DNA from: Chrysophaeum taylorii
Lineage: Eukaryota; Sar; Pelagophyceae; Pelagomonadales; Pelagomonadaceae
Direction of reading: 5' to 3'
Assembly (NCBI GenBank): GCA_029834535.1
Contig: JAQMWT010000109.1
Span: 124,001 to 188,000 of the forward strand
Length of the DNA: 64,000 nucleotides
Part shown: piece by piece, positions 39,001-47,384 of the stretch
Numbering within the stretch: the stretch's first letter is position 1
Layout of the letters: each line of letters begins with the position of its first letter
The notes under the pieces: generated by a model
Database searches by the model: none
What the model was told of the DNA's origin: nothing
The model's input: only the letters and a program-made list of their open reading frames with translations
Translations under genes and position numbers: made by a program

Positions 39001-39808
39001 CGCCCGCCGCAAAGTACGAGGTAATGTCGCCGGGCGGCGCGTCGTACACGACCGTGCCGCCGATCTCGCCGCGCGCCGCCAATAAAACGACTCGGTCAAA
39101 CTTGGTGATGAGGTCCCACGACGGCTGGTGGATGGTGCAGATGACGGTGCGGTTCTCGTCGTGCGCCGCGCGGCTAAGACGCTCGACGAGGGCCTTGGCC
39201 GTCGCGGAGTCTAGCCCGCTCGTAGGTTCGTCCATGAACAACAGCGGACGACCCGACATGAACTCGATGGCGGCCGAAGCGCGCTTGCGTTGCCCGCCGC
39301 TCACGGCGCCCATGAAGTTGTCGGCGACGTGCATCATGCCGAGCGACAACATGATGTTGTCGGCGCGCTCGCGCTTCTTCTCGTAATCCCACTCCCGAGG
39401 ACACCGCATGATCGCCGCGTAGTACAGCAGCTGGCGCACGGTAAGCTGCATGTACAGGATGTCGTCCTGCGGCATGTACGACAGCTGCCGCCGCATGCGC
39501 GCGCGAGACATCGGCATCCCGTTGACGAGAATGTCTCCCGTCCGCTCGCCGGACGACCGGAGAGCGAGCGTGTTGAGCATCGTCGTCTTGCCCGCGCCGC
39601 TCGGTCCTGCACGCGCGCTGGTTATTTCGCGCCCTTCAACAACACACACACACGTACCCATGAGCGCCGTCAGCTTGCATGGCTCGAAAGTCGCGTTGAC
39701 ATCCTTGAGAATCGTCTTCCCGCCCACCATGTATCTCAGATTCACTGCCTGGAGCATCGTCGGCTTGCATCGGCCCTTCTCGTTTTCAGCTTGCGGAGCG
39801 ACAGCCAT
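36056..39808 (-). CDS. Full-size ABCG-type transporter (NBD-TMD twice)
   Basis: 1,233 residues from two exons (39808-39658 and 39606-36056). NBD1: the 51-nt intron (39607-39657, GTACGT...GTGCAG) splits the Walker A; splicing restores LMG-PSGAGKTTML. Signature SGGQRKRASAA and Walker B LLFMDEPTSGLDS follow, then six membrane segments. NBD2 has GPSGAGKTTLLNLLSG, SGGQKKRLSIGM and VMLVDEPTTGLDA, then the second membrane domain. NBD before TMD is the ABCG/PDR order. The first NBD has the PDR-like QRKR signature. It probably exports lipids or xenobiotics (inference). The intron length is a multiple of three and has no in-frame stop. Confidence 0.9.
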   Translation of the reverse strand: MAVAPQAENEKGRCKPTMLQAVNLRYMVGGKTILKDVNATFEPCKLTALMGTCVCVVEGREITSARAGPSGAGKTTMLNTLALRSSGERTGDILVNGMPMSRARMRRQLSYMPQDDILYMQLTVRQLLYYAAIMRCPREWDYEKKRERADNIMLSLGMMHVADNFMGAVSGGQRKRASAAIEFMSGRPLLFMDEPTSGLDSATAKALVERLSRAAHDENRTVICTIHQPSWDLITKFDRVVLLAARGEIGGTVVYDAPPGDITSYFAAGGSPVPKGENPADHLMYVLKDEGGDKWATVWKDSSARTELAVRTGEHVDDDEEDDDEPIYPISYWEQYRALFVRTLHIWVADPQQGPLIAKMLVAINIVIALLLYGMPNNLSKANTVFYLVMVQLTMTVTPLVVIMPEEKSIVLREYRNGVFSATTYWLARFTLGMCHATLVATFTTLFTYPLIGLPLTPFPSKMLRWWLFEFMYIGCVMMLGLTVGVFSSSALTGIKMVVSIQIPWLVSSGILPPLSMIRPAVFPFHYPNLYSWGAKLALTIGFTHNGGKAYDTITEELGIHPGNADSCYMALAICFVVLFFVGLGAVHRSLNRADSTAGQRSPVAKATVKNHGGSRATMPPVVVAEPATKGTKTPLVACDDEDLGCTPAMSTNSGYGATDDIEAPTGMTKSVPIELRDVTYRHKKSPEKIAINGVTAHFDAGSITCLMGPSGAGKTTLLNLLSGRLPGGTFTTIDGRTQPCLQGEVIVDGYPADFSAFKKIGTLTPQDEILTEILTVRQTLLYTAELRSPPTWTYDQKVARVDAIVEKLGLREKAHNVVGSPLRVGISGGQKKRLSIGMDLLAELPVMLVDEPTTGLDASAALNVIQTLIALASDQHRTIICTIHQPPWSMVLQFDQLVLLALGNLVFDGPPAGLPEFLLSGGSPPPSNENPCDFAMVVLVSEGVEKWVMLRDSSKSKAGHDPRKLMTKSLSQQDLSAMLEGESYVIPELQQYKILLRRLAYIYLVDEDQFPEVLIPSLIISTFVGISFHNFGVNLFLSGSLLCGTLSHGMTILNGIILAIPTERELILREFRNGTYSVAAYWFARATLSILISFFHGFPMVAIWYSLVGLTPRFTAIFQVWVASTLNATIFGLFGNVLGLVCKTPLASAQISEPFGNAMILFSGQIITKHFIKVYARPFYYALPISYAFEIAVTATLEHKGDDGKEVLSYYNLHASNRHFDYAVLSCMVFFWIFAGYFVAKAKIKGQEN

Positions 39809-40379
39809 TGTTGATTGTGGTTGGACGATGTGAAGACGTCGATGAAACAGAACAGGTTGTGGTGAGCGATCGCGTACGCGGATTTGGTTGCGACTTGAAG
39901 CGACACTTGGCTGGCACAGGTGGTCACCGTGGCTTGTACTGGACCCTATACTTATTGATACGTTGCCTTTTGTTTAGGTTTCTATTGTGGTCGACGTGGA
40001 AGACCTGGTCGACGTGTGCCACCTACGCGTTTTTGCCACCAGAAAGACCTTTTTGCCACTACTTGCAGAAAAAAGTCAAGGAACACAAAGTCGCCAATTT
40101 ATTCCGTGACGCCAAGTTTGCGTCACGGTACTTCAGAAAACAACGGACCTGTAGGTTGCACCCACCTGTGGATTTTTTTTCCGTTAATAACTTGGTGATG
40201 CAAGCCCGACGTGCGGCGGGGCCTAGGCGCCCCTCGATCCCCGAAGAAGAAAAACTCACTCATGCCGCGTAGCGCACCCGTGCCCTCCATTTTTTCACGC
40301 GTCGATAGAAACACCGACCGACCTCGAAGGACAGCAGCGGTCATCATACGTTGTCGTTGCTCGATACTACTGTAGGACT

Positions 40380-40414
<35 letters not shown>

Positions 40415-40884
40415 CGAACTCCTGTAGGCCTCGTCGTCGTCGTCGAGGGTATTATCTAGGGGGGGGGACACAGCTCGAGCTTATTCTTCATCTTCTTCGC
40501 AGGCATGATGTACCCCCCTCCCCATTACTCTCGCGGTGCCCGGGGCTTGCTTGCTTGCATGCATGCATGCATGCATGCAAAAATGATTGAATGGCCCGAT
40601 GTCTTAGAACGAACTCCTGGCACCACCTACCTTCCTTACATTACAAACTCCAAGACAACGACGACCAAAAAAAAAACGGCGGGCGCTATCATATGGTGGG
40701 GTTGTCCCAGTGGTGCGCGAGATTCCGCGCGGCCTGTGAAATGGTGCAAGTCGGGAGTCGCGAAAAAAAAAGCGGTCTCGAGACTCGCCTCGCGCAGCGC
40801 CGCCGCGTCGTCGGGGGGCCACGCGAGGCCGCGTCGCTCGACGAAGTCGCCTGGAATAGTCGCCTCAAGAAAGTAGCCGAGAGA
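39809..40884. other. Gap between ABC transporter start and cysteine-synthase-like stop
   Basis: About 1,075 bp holding the ABC promoter and no gene I can support. Features: GTCGACGTG repeated near 39991-40016, a (TCGTCG)n run at 40381-40411 and a second at 40431-40445 (with related CTCCTGTAGG/ACTGTAGG flanks), a G-run at 40460-40468, and a palindromic (GCATGCAT)n at 40550-40579. Confidence 0.45.
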
Positions 40885-42047
40885 CTACTCACGGTTCCAA
40901 AAGCGCGAAAAGTAGCGGTGGCCCGAGTCGCACAAGATCGTGACGACGCGGACTCTCCTGGTGGTAGTTTCGCGGATGCGGTTGGCGACTCTGACGGCGG
41001 CGAGACAGTTGAGCGCCGAGCTCGAGCCGAGGAACAGGCCCTCGAAGCGCAGGAGGTAGTGAGCCATGACGAGGGCGTCAGCGTCGGAGACGGTGAGGGC
41101 GTCGTCGATGATGGCGCGCGAAAAGTTGGCGGTGACGCGGTCGAGGCCGACGCCGTCGACGATCGTGTCGTAGCGGTGGCGTCGGACGACGCGTTCGCGC
41201 TGCTGCGTCGCGTAGCAGACGCCATACCGAACGCGCGAAAAGAGGCTCGAGCCCTGGGGATCGGCGAGGTAGACTTTGATGCCGGGGTCGCGGGCTTTGA
41301 AGAAGTGCGAGGCGCCGGCGATGGTCCCGCCCGTTCCGGCCGAAGCGACGAACGCCGAAAATCGACCGCGCGTTTCGTCCCAGATCTCGCGCGCCGTGCC
41401 GTCGTGGTGCGCTCGCCAGTTGGCGTCGTTCTCGAACTGGTCGGTGCAGACGGCGCGCTCGCCCGCCGCGCGCAGGTCCCTGGCGATACGCCGCGCTTCG
41501 TTCGCGTAGTGCGTCGGCGAAGAAATCGAACTCGCGCGAGCGAGGCGCGCGTCCACGTTCGGGAACGCCCGCAGCTCCGCGACCTTCTCGTCCGAGACGT
41601 CGTCGGGCAGTACGGCGACCACGCGGTGGCCGGCCGCGAGCGCGAGCGGCGCGAGCGCGATGGCCGTCGATCCGCTCGAACCCTCGACCACGACGCCGCC
41701 GCCCCCGTACGGCAACGACCCCTCGGCCTCGGCCGCCGCGAGCATCGCGAGCGCGATCTGCGCGGCGGTCAACACCATCTTCCACAACCACTCACGCGAT
41801 CCTTCCCAGTCCCGCTCGGGTTGAGGTGCTCGGCCTTGGCCCACACCTCGCACCCCGGACACAGAGCGCTCAGCGACTCGAGCGCGATGAAAGCCGTGCC
41901 GCCGATCAGCGCCGCCTGCGCCCCCATTCGAGGACGACGTCGTCGTTCCTTTCGTCGTCCTCGCAGGGCGAGCGCGAGGGCGACACCGCCGAGGCTCCAT
42001 GCGACGGCAGCCAAAAAGCGCCGCCGCCACATCATCGAATCAGACAT
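40885..42047 (-). CDS. Membrane-anchored cysteine-synthase-like PLP enzyme
   Basis: 374 residues from two exons (42047-41796 and 41757-40885) around a 38-nt intron (GTGAGT...GCGCAG, 41758-41795). Splicing gives HLNPSGTGKDR-IALAMLAAAE, the conserved motif with the PLP-binding Lys. Further motifs: VVEGSSGSTAIALA (Asn-loop equivalent GSSGST), FVASAGTGGTIAGA (phosphate-binding glycines) and VRVVTILCDSGHRYFSRFW at the end. The N terminus has one membrane segment (FLAAVAWSLGGVALALAL) and a basic patch, as in the outer-mitochondrial-membrane cysteine synthase-like proteins of fungi (YGR012W type). Substrate unproved. Confidence 0.85.
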
Positions 42048-42054
42048 TGAGAGG

Positions 42055-42085
42055 GTTTTATTAAAGGTCGAGACTGTAGTCAGTC
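42055..42085. repeat. Inverted 3'-flank motif plus (GTCA)n
   Basis: TTATTAAAGGTCGAGACTGTAGTCAGTCAGTCAG is related in reverse complement to the CTTATCAGTCGACCTTTAAAG motif seen at 5406, 23901 and 24812. It lies in the 142-bp divergent promoter between the starts at 42047 and 42190. Confidence 0.35.
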
Positions 42086-42189
42086 AGTCAGTCAGGGTTT
42101 TATAGTAGGGCTGGCGTCAGGGGTTATCATTAGAACAACGCTTAAAAAAGAAAAGGGTCTCGTCCTCCCTGTAGGTGGTTCAAAACTTG

Positions 42190-44235
42190 ATGATGGAAGC
42201 CTCGCAGTTCCACTTCGACGAGGAGGTGCTGGCGAACCAGACGTGGCTCGCCGACCCGCAGCTCCTCGGCCAGTCCTCGAGCCCGCTCAACTGGACGCGA
42301 GGCGGCGCAACGCCCGTCAAGGGTAACAACGAGGACGACGCGAGCTTGAGCTCCCTCTTCCACGCGGCGCTCTCCCCCCTCGCCAAGTCGCCAGTTCGGA
42401 GCCTGGGCTCGCGCCGCGCGAGCCTCGAGGAGGAGGCAGCGGCCGAGGCCATGGCGAGCATTCAGCGCACGCCGACGCGCAAGCCGAGCGGACATAGGGA
42501 CGCGTTCCGGCGAGAACCGCCGCGGCGGCTCTCGCCCGCCCGCGAGCCGCCGCCGCGGCTCTCGCCCGCGCGATCCCCCAAGAACCTCACCTTCTTCCAG
42601 CAGGCACTATCGCAGAGTGCCTCGCACTCGGCGAGACTCCGCGGCGCCCCGCCGCCCGAGCGAGCGCCTCCTCCCAGAGATTCGCCGCCGCGGGTAGTGG
42701 TCCCGCCGCGCGAGCGAGCGCCTCCTCCCAGAGATTCGCCGCCGCGGGTAGCGGTCCCGCCGCCACCCCCGGCGGACGAACCCCCTGCGCCCCCGCTCGA
42801 CGACGCCGAGCCGCCGCCGCCGCCGAGAGAGGAACCTCCCGCGCCGCCCAACCTCCTGTCTTTTGACGACGCCGAGCCGCCTCCGGTAGAGGAGCCCGCC
42901 CGACCGCCCGACCTCCCGTCGCTAAACGAGGATGCCGAGCCGCCAGCAGCAGCGGCCGCTGCGCCGAAGAAAACCAAGTGCCCACGCCTTAGCCTGTATC
43001 TCGCGCCCTTCGACCAAGATACGACCGAACGCATGATCAAGGCGGGGTATCCGCTCTACCTCGAGGTGAAGATCCCCGTCTCGCGGAAGAAGAACCGGCT
43101 CGCCTCGCTCTACCGGCGGCTCAACGCGCGCTGGAGCGAGATCACCGACGCCAAGCTCCTTCTCGGCACCAGCGACCTCAAGCCCGGCGTCATGGTCTAC
43201 CTCTGGGACCCAATTCGCAAGCGACCCCACGACGCCGACAGCCCAACAAAGCGCGCGAGCGACAAAGTCGCCCGCCTCGAGGAGGAGCTCCAACAGGCGC
43301 GCCACGAGCTCGCCGAGGCCAAGCAGCGCCGCCAGCAGCAGGAGGACGACCGCCAGGTGGTTACCAAAAGGCAGCCGGCTCCTCGGGTCATCGAGAGACC
43401 TCCCAAAACGCAACGAAGAGCGCAGCGATACGACGACGACGAGCTGCTCTCGACGCGCGACGTCTTCGTCCAACTCGAGCAGCAGAATGCCGGAGGGCCA
43501 CCACGCTGGCCGAGTCGCCAACCCTCCGAACGCCTCGCTCCCGTGCCCGAGGAACTCTCGGTTGAGCCTGCTGCCCTCTCCCGCGCGATGACGCCCGGGC
43601 CAACAGCTGTGCTGGATCTGACGAGCCAACCAGCTCGTCGAGCGCTGCGGCACGACGACGACGCCCCCGCCGCCGTTGCGGAGCCGCCGGCCGCAGAGCA
43701 CCTGCCGCGCCACGACGACCCCACTGCCGCCGTTGCGGAGCCGCCGGCCGCAGAGCACCTGCCGCGCCACGACGCCCCCACTGCCGCCGTTGCGGAGCCG
43801 CGAGCACCTGAGTACCTGCCGCGCCACGACGCCCCCGCCGCCGTTGCGGAGCCGCCAGCACCTGAGCACCTGCCGCGCCACGACGCCCCCACCGCCGCCG
43901 TTGCGGAGCCGCCGGCCACTGAGCACCTTCCGCGCCACGACGCCCCCACCGCCGCCGTTGCGGAGCCGCCAGCACCTGAGCACCTGCCGCGCCACGACGC
44001 CCCCACCGCCGCCGTTGCGGAGCCGCCGGCCACTGAGCACCTTCCGCGCCACGACGCCCCCACCGCCGCCGTTGCGGAGCCGCTGGCCACTGAGCACCTT
44101 CCGCGCCACGACGCCCCCACCGCCGCCGTTGCGGAGCCGCCGGCCCCTTCGCTGGATCAACTCGACCCTGCACTCTTCAACTCCAACCTCAGCAACTTGC
44201 CCTGGCTCGAAGACCCCAGCAATCTGCCGGGGTGA
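42190..44235 (+). CDS. Proline-rich protein with nine 19-residue repeats, unknown
   Basis: 681 residues from MMEASQFHFDEEVLANQTWL. In order: an acidic/aromatic start with TWLADPQLLG, a long Pro/Arg-rich region (PPPRLSPAR, APPPRDSPPRV repeated), a small folded segment (LSLYLAPFDQDTTERMIKAGYPLYLEVKIP ... ARWSEITDAKLLLG), a coiled coil (ARLEEELQQARHELAEAKQ), nine EHLPRHDAPTAAVAEPPA-type repeats, and a C terminus with LPWLEDPSNLPG. The WLxDPxxLxG motif therefore occurs at both ends. Such short acidic motifs could be interaction sites; function unknown. The start is the first ATG after the divergent promoter. Confidence 0.6.
   Translation: MMEASQFHFDEEVLANQTWLADPQLLGQSSSPLNWTRGGATPVKGNNEDDASLSSLFHAALSPLAKSPVRSLGSRRASLEEEAAAEAMASIQRTPTRKPSGHRDAFRREPPRRLSPAREPPPRLSPARSPKNLTFFQQALSQSASHSARLRGAPPPERAPPPRDSPPRVVVPPRERAPPPRDSPPRVAVPPPPPADEPPAPPLDDAEPPPPPREEPPAPPNLLSFDDAEPPPVEEPARPPDLPSLNEDAEPPAAAAAAPKKTKCPRLSLYLAPFDQDTTERMIKAGYPLYLEVKIPVSRKKNRLASLYRRLNARWSEITDAKLLLGTSDLKPGVMVYLWDPIRKRPHDADSPTKRASDKVARLEEELQQARHELAEAKQRRQQQEDDRQVVTKRQPAPRVIERPPKTQRRAQRYDDDELLSTRDVFVQLEQQNAGGPPRWPSRQPSERLAPVPEELSVEPAALSRAMTPGPTAVLDLTSQPARRALRHDDDAPAAVAEPPAAEHLPRHDDPTAAVAEPPAAEHLPRHDAPTAAVAEPRAPEYLPRHDAPAAVAEPPAPEHLPRHDAPTAAVAEPPATEHLPRHDAPTAAVAEPPAPEHLPRHDAPTAAVAEPPATEHLPRHDAPTAAVAEPLATEHLPRHDAPTAAVAEPPAPSLDQLDPALFNSNLSNLPWLEDPSNLPG
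43639..44148. repeat. 57-bp coding minisatellite, nine copies
   Basis: The units encode EHLPRHDAPTAAVAEPPA plus one variable residue (T, P or A). One unit is three bases shorter and the first is degenerate. Late units alternate between ...PPAT and ...PPAP forms, suggesting duplication of two-unit blocks. All length changes are multiples of three. Confidence 0.85.
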
Positions 44236-44759
44236 TGACTGTACTTATCCGATAGGGTGCCATCAGAAGCGGAAATGGACGCATTCCGAAGCATAAAACG
44301 ACACAAGCCAACGAGTATGCGAGGCAGCCCTCGTTTTGCCGTTTCGGGGTCCTTCGAAAGTACAGACACCTATATCGCGGTTTGAGATGGTGCCCAGAAC
44401 GCATTATGATAAATACGAGATTCAGCGCAATGAGAGGACGCACAATCCGAGACTCTCCCTGGCGGATAGGGGGGGGGGTGTGTTCCTTCTGGCAAGACAA
44501 GGCAAGACAGCAACTACGGCAACAGAAGGGGGGGGATAAAGACCACGACGAGTCGACGCTTGTTGCACGCGTAAAAAAATAAATAAAATGCCAGAAGAAG
44601 AGGAGGAAGAAGAAGATGAAGAAGAAGATGAAGAAGAAGATGAAGAAGAAGATGAAGAAGAAGATGAAGAAGAAGATGAAGATGCAGAGAGAGACAGCGG
44701 TTATATGGACACGGCGAGATAAAACGAGCGCTTTTATAAAGAAAAAAAAAAGGAATAGG
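44236..44759. other. Convergent gap with 12-bp purine repeat
   Basis: It lies between the stops of the repeat-protein gene and the ammonium transporter. A purine-only GAAGAAGATGAA tandem (about 44594-44690) makes long open frames on both strands that I treat as spurious. G-runs at 44470-44478 and 44530-44536. No gene is seen. Confidence 0.55.
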
Positions 44760-46362
44760 TTAAGCTTCCATTTCTTTCTCGTAATCCTTGGTCTGAAGTT
44801 CGACGTGGTCATTTGTGGCACCCGGAGGTGGCATGGGGACGTCGCAGTGGCCGCCGTGCTTGGAATCATCCATGCCGACATCCTCGACGGATTCATCGAC
44901 GCGGATACCATAGGGATAGACGTACTTACAGACCAGGAAGAGGAGGAAAATGTTCGCGCCGGTCCATCCAATGTCGGCAAAGATGAAGCAGACGGCGGCG
45001 CCTAACGAGCCACCGTCGCCGCCATAAAATATGCCCGCGCAATCATCCTTGCGATCAGAGTAGTAGGCGTTCGCGTAATAGAACTCCGAGGCAAAGAGCG
45101 CGGCCGCGATGACGCCCCAGCACCCACAGGCACCATGAACCGGAAAGGCGTCGACGACGTCGTCAATCTCGAGCTTGACGAGGAGCTTGGAGGCGCACAT
45201 GTAGACCGGGCACGCAACCAGGCCCGTGAAGAAAGCCCCCCAGTTGTTGGAGGTCGAGCATCCCGCCGTAATAGCGACCAAGCCAGCTAGGATGCCGTTA
45301 TTTGCCATCGAGGGATCGATGATGTGTGTGAGAAGATACGAAACCAGGACGCACGAGATGCACGAAGTGGCCGCTGCGATCGTCGTCGTCATGAAAACGT
45401 GAGCCGCAACGCCCCCGTACCCCTGGATCGCGAGGGTCGAGGCGCCGTTGAAGCCGTACCATCCGACCCACAGGATCAGAGTGCCCAGCGACTGGAAGAC
45501 GACGGATTGCTGTTCGAGGTGCTTCGCGTCGGGCCCGAAGCGGCCCTTGCGGGGGCCAACGAAGGTCGATGCGATGACGGCCGAGACGCCGCCCGTCATG
45601 TGAACGACACCCGAACCGGCGAAGTCGATCATGCCGCACCCGCCGAACAAACGCTTCTCGCGCCACGGGCTGAACTTGCCGTCGCTCGACCAGCCCATGT
45701 GAACGACGGCTGGGTAAATGTAGCCGACGAGCAGGCACGAATACGCGACGTAGGCCCCAAAGGTCGCGCGCTCGGCGATGGCCCCCGACACGATGGTCGC
45801 CGTGGTTCCCGCGAAGGCCCACTGGAACATCCACGAAGCCTTGCCGTAGGTCTTGGCCGACGGCGTATTCGTCAACGGACTCGCGTCGTCGCCGCTCCCG
45901 ATCCCCTCGTAGAAGAATCCCGAGCCCCCGTAGAACCCGTTCTCCCCACTCCCCTTGTTCCGCCGCACGAACCCATCGGCCCCGAACGCGAGACCATATC
46001 CGGTAGCCCACCAAAACAGCGCCGCGATCACGGCATCGAAGATGTTCTTGATTAAGATGTTCTTCGTGTTCTTCACCGCGACCTGCCCCACCTCGAGCAT
46101 CGCGAAACCCGCCTGCATGAAGAACACCAGCACCGTCCCGAACCTGGGACGCCGTATCAACGAATTAATGAAAAGAACACACGCACAGCAGCCAGAACGT
46201 GTCGGCGTCGACAGCATCCAACTTGGAGTCCACTGTATCCGCCATGCCGGCGACGGTCGACTCGAGCGCCGCGATGCGCGCCTCGAGGTCGTCGTCGGCG
46301 GCCGAACACATCGGGACCAGAAAGGCCGCCGCGCCCAAGATGGCGAGCATTTCTACCCGCAT
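44760..46362 (-). CDS. Ammonium transporter (AMT/Mep/Rh)
   Basis: 519 residues from two exons (46362-46187 and 46143-44760). The 43-nt intron (46144-46186, GTGCGT...TCCCAG) joins DTFWLL to FGTVLVFFMQAGFAMLEVG, the canonical first AMT helix. Further motifs: FWWATGYGLAFG, WMFQWAFAGTTATIVSGAIAER, DFAGSGVVHMTGGVSA (pore region), LGTLILWVGWYGFNGAST, and HGACGCWGVIAAALF with the second pore His. There is an N-terminal signal peptide (MLAILGAAAFLVPMCSA) followed by a short coiled coil before helix 1. About 11 membrane helices; plasma-membrane ammonium uptake is expected. The cytosolic tail is short and acidic. Confidence 0.93.
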
Positions 46363-46809
46363 CTTGTTACAAGTGGTGACTGTTTAGGAAAGAGACACCA
46401 GAAGACCGTTTTTTCTCCACTCCTTTGAAAAAAAGGATCGATTTTTTGACACCTGCGTACGAGGACTTGGGACCATTTCCACACTTTTATTGAGGAAAAT
46501 CGCCAACTTCAGCGAAAAGAAACGTTCACAGAAACCACAAGATCTAACTTACTAAGACTACTACAGTAGAGGCCAGCCCAATGCACGCGGCACAGCGCCA
46601 TGGCGAAAGTGACGTCAACTCTTTATACCAGGAAGTTGACCCGAGAAGGAAAAGGATTGGGTGTCCACGGGGTCGACTTGACTTGACTTGACTTGACGAC
46701 GCGTGGGTGCGTCGCTGGTCGACTTGACGTAGTCGTGCACCTGAGAGCGTGATAATGTATTGAAGAGGGGGGCGAGCGCGGCTTGAGGAACCACGGGTGT
46801 TGTTTTTGC
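46363..46809. other. Ammonium transporter promoter region
   Basis: It holds TGACGTCA at 46610-46617, about 250 bp upstream of the AMT start, and a (GACTT)n tandem at about 46676-46698. No gene seen. The 3' end of the 46810 gene is at the right edge. Confidence 0.4.
46610..46617. promoter_or_regulatory. TGACGTCA palindrome upstream of ammonium transporter
   Basis: The third full CRE/bZIP palindrome of the window, again in a promoter region. Motif-based only. Confidence 0.45.
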
Positions 46810-47286
46810 TTAGGCTCCGGCCCGGGTGGGTCGTCGGGCGGCTCTGGCAGCCTCCGTCAAGCCCTGCTTGACTGACTTTTTGCGCTCATTGGCAAGCTTG
46901 CGGCGCCTGGTCGATAAGTATTTGCCATAGCCCTTGTTCTCCGTCACCTCGGCGTGTGCTTCATCGCCGTCGCCGAGAGGCGCGTAGTCGTTGTCGTGGG
47001 TTAGCGGTCGCTGGGTGTTCGACCAGCGTCGTTGGATACCCGTCGCGAGAGCTGTCTGCGCCAGGGTCCGAGATGCGAGCACGTCGCGCCGGGGTTTGGC
47101 GCGCCACGACGTGCACTAGGAAGTGCCGTGTGCCTTCCACGACCCGTGGACGTGCTGTTTCACAACACCCCCACAATAACAGCAGGTCCAGTTGGACCGG
47201 CACTCGTCGGTGTATGCCGACGAGTCGTTGTCGCGCTTGGTGATCTCCGCGGCGACCTCCTTCTCAAAAAAGCGAATGATAGCATC
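46810..47286 (-). CDS. Small basic protein of two probable exons, unknown
   Basis: One reading frame holds two coding-looking parts: DAIIRFFEKEVAAEITKRDN ... SNWTCCYCGG (about 47286-47150) and DVLASRTLAQTALATGIQRR ... KSVKQGLTEAARAARR (to the stop at 46810). An in-frame TAG lies between them; a GTGAAACAG...CTTCCTAG stretch of 48 nt covers it and would be an in-frame intron. The right part has no ATG of its own, so it is not a complete gene alone. The 5' end is unresolved. The first part could include a small zinc-binding site (CCYC). I do not recognise a family. Confidence 0.35.
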
Positions 47287-47384
47287 CCCACACCAAAAAA
47301 ATGTGACTGATAACCGTTTGGAGGAAAAAGTGATACTAAATGGTGAAACTTAAAATAATTAAATAGATACTCTTTGACACATAC

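Noticed and set aside
40591-42105. 504-codon plus-strand frame over the cysteine-synthase-like gene
   Set aside because: Antisense shadow; the minus strand splices to give all PLP-fold motifs.
43639-44148. Regular repeats resembling a CRISPR array
   Set aside because: The units are contiguous, in-frame coding repeats in a eukaryotic gene, without spacers.
42922-44160. Minus-strand Gly/Arg-rich frames over the minisatellite gene
   Set aside because: Low-complexity shadows of the 57-bp repeats.
44594-44700. Open frames KMKKKMKKK / FFFIFFFIF on the two strands
   Set aside because: Produced by the 12-bp purine tandem repeat; no gene context.
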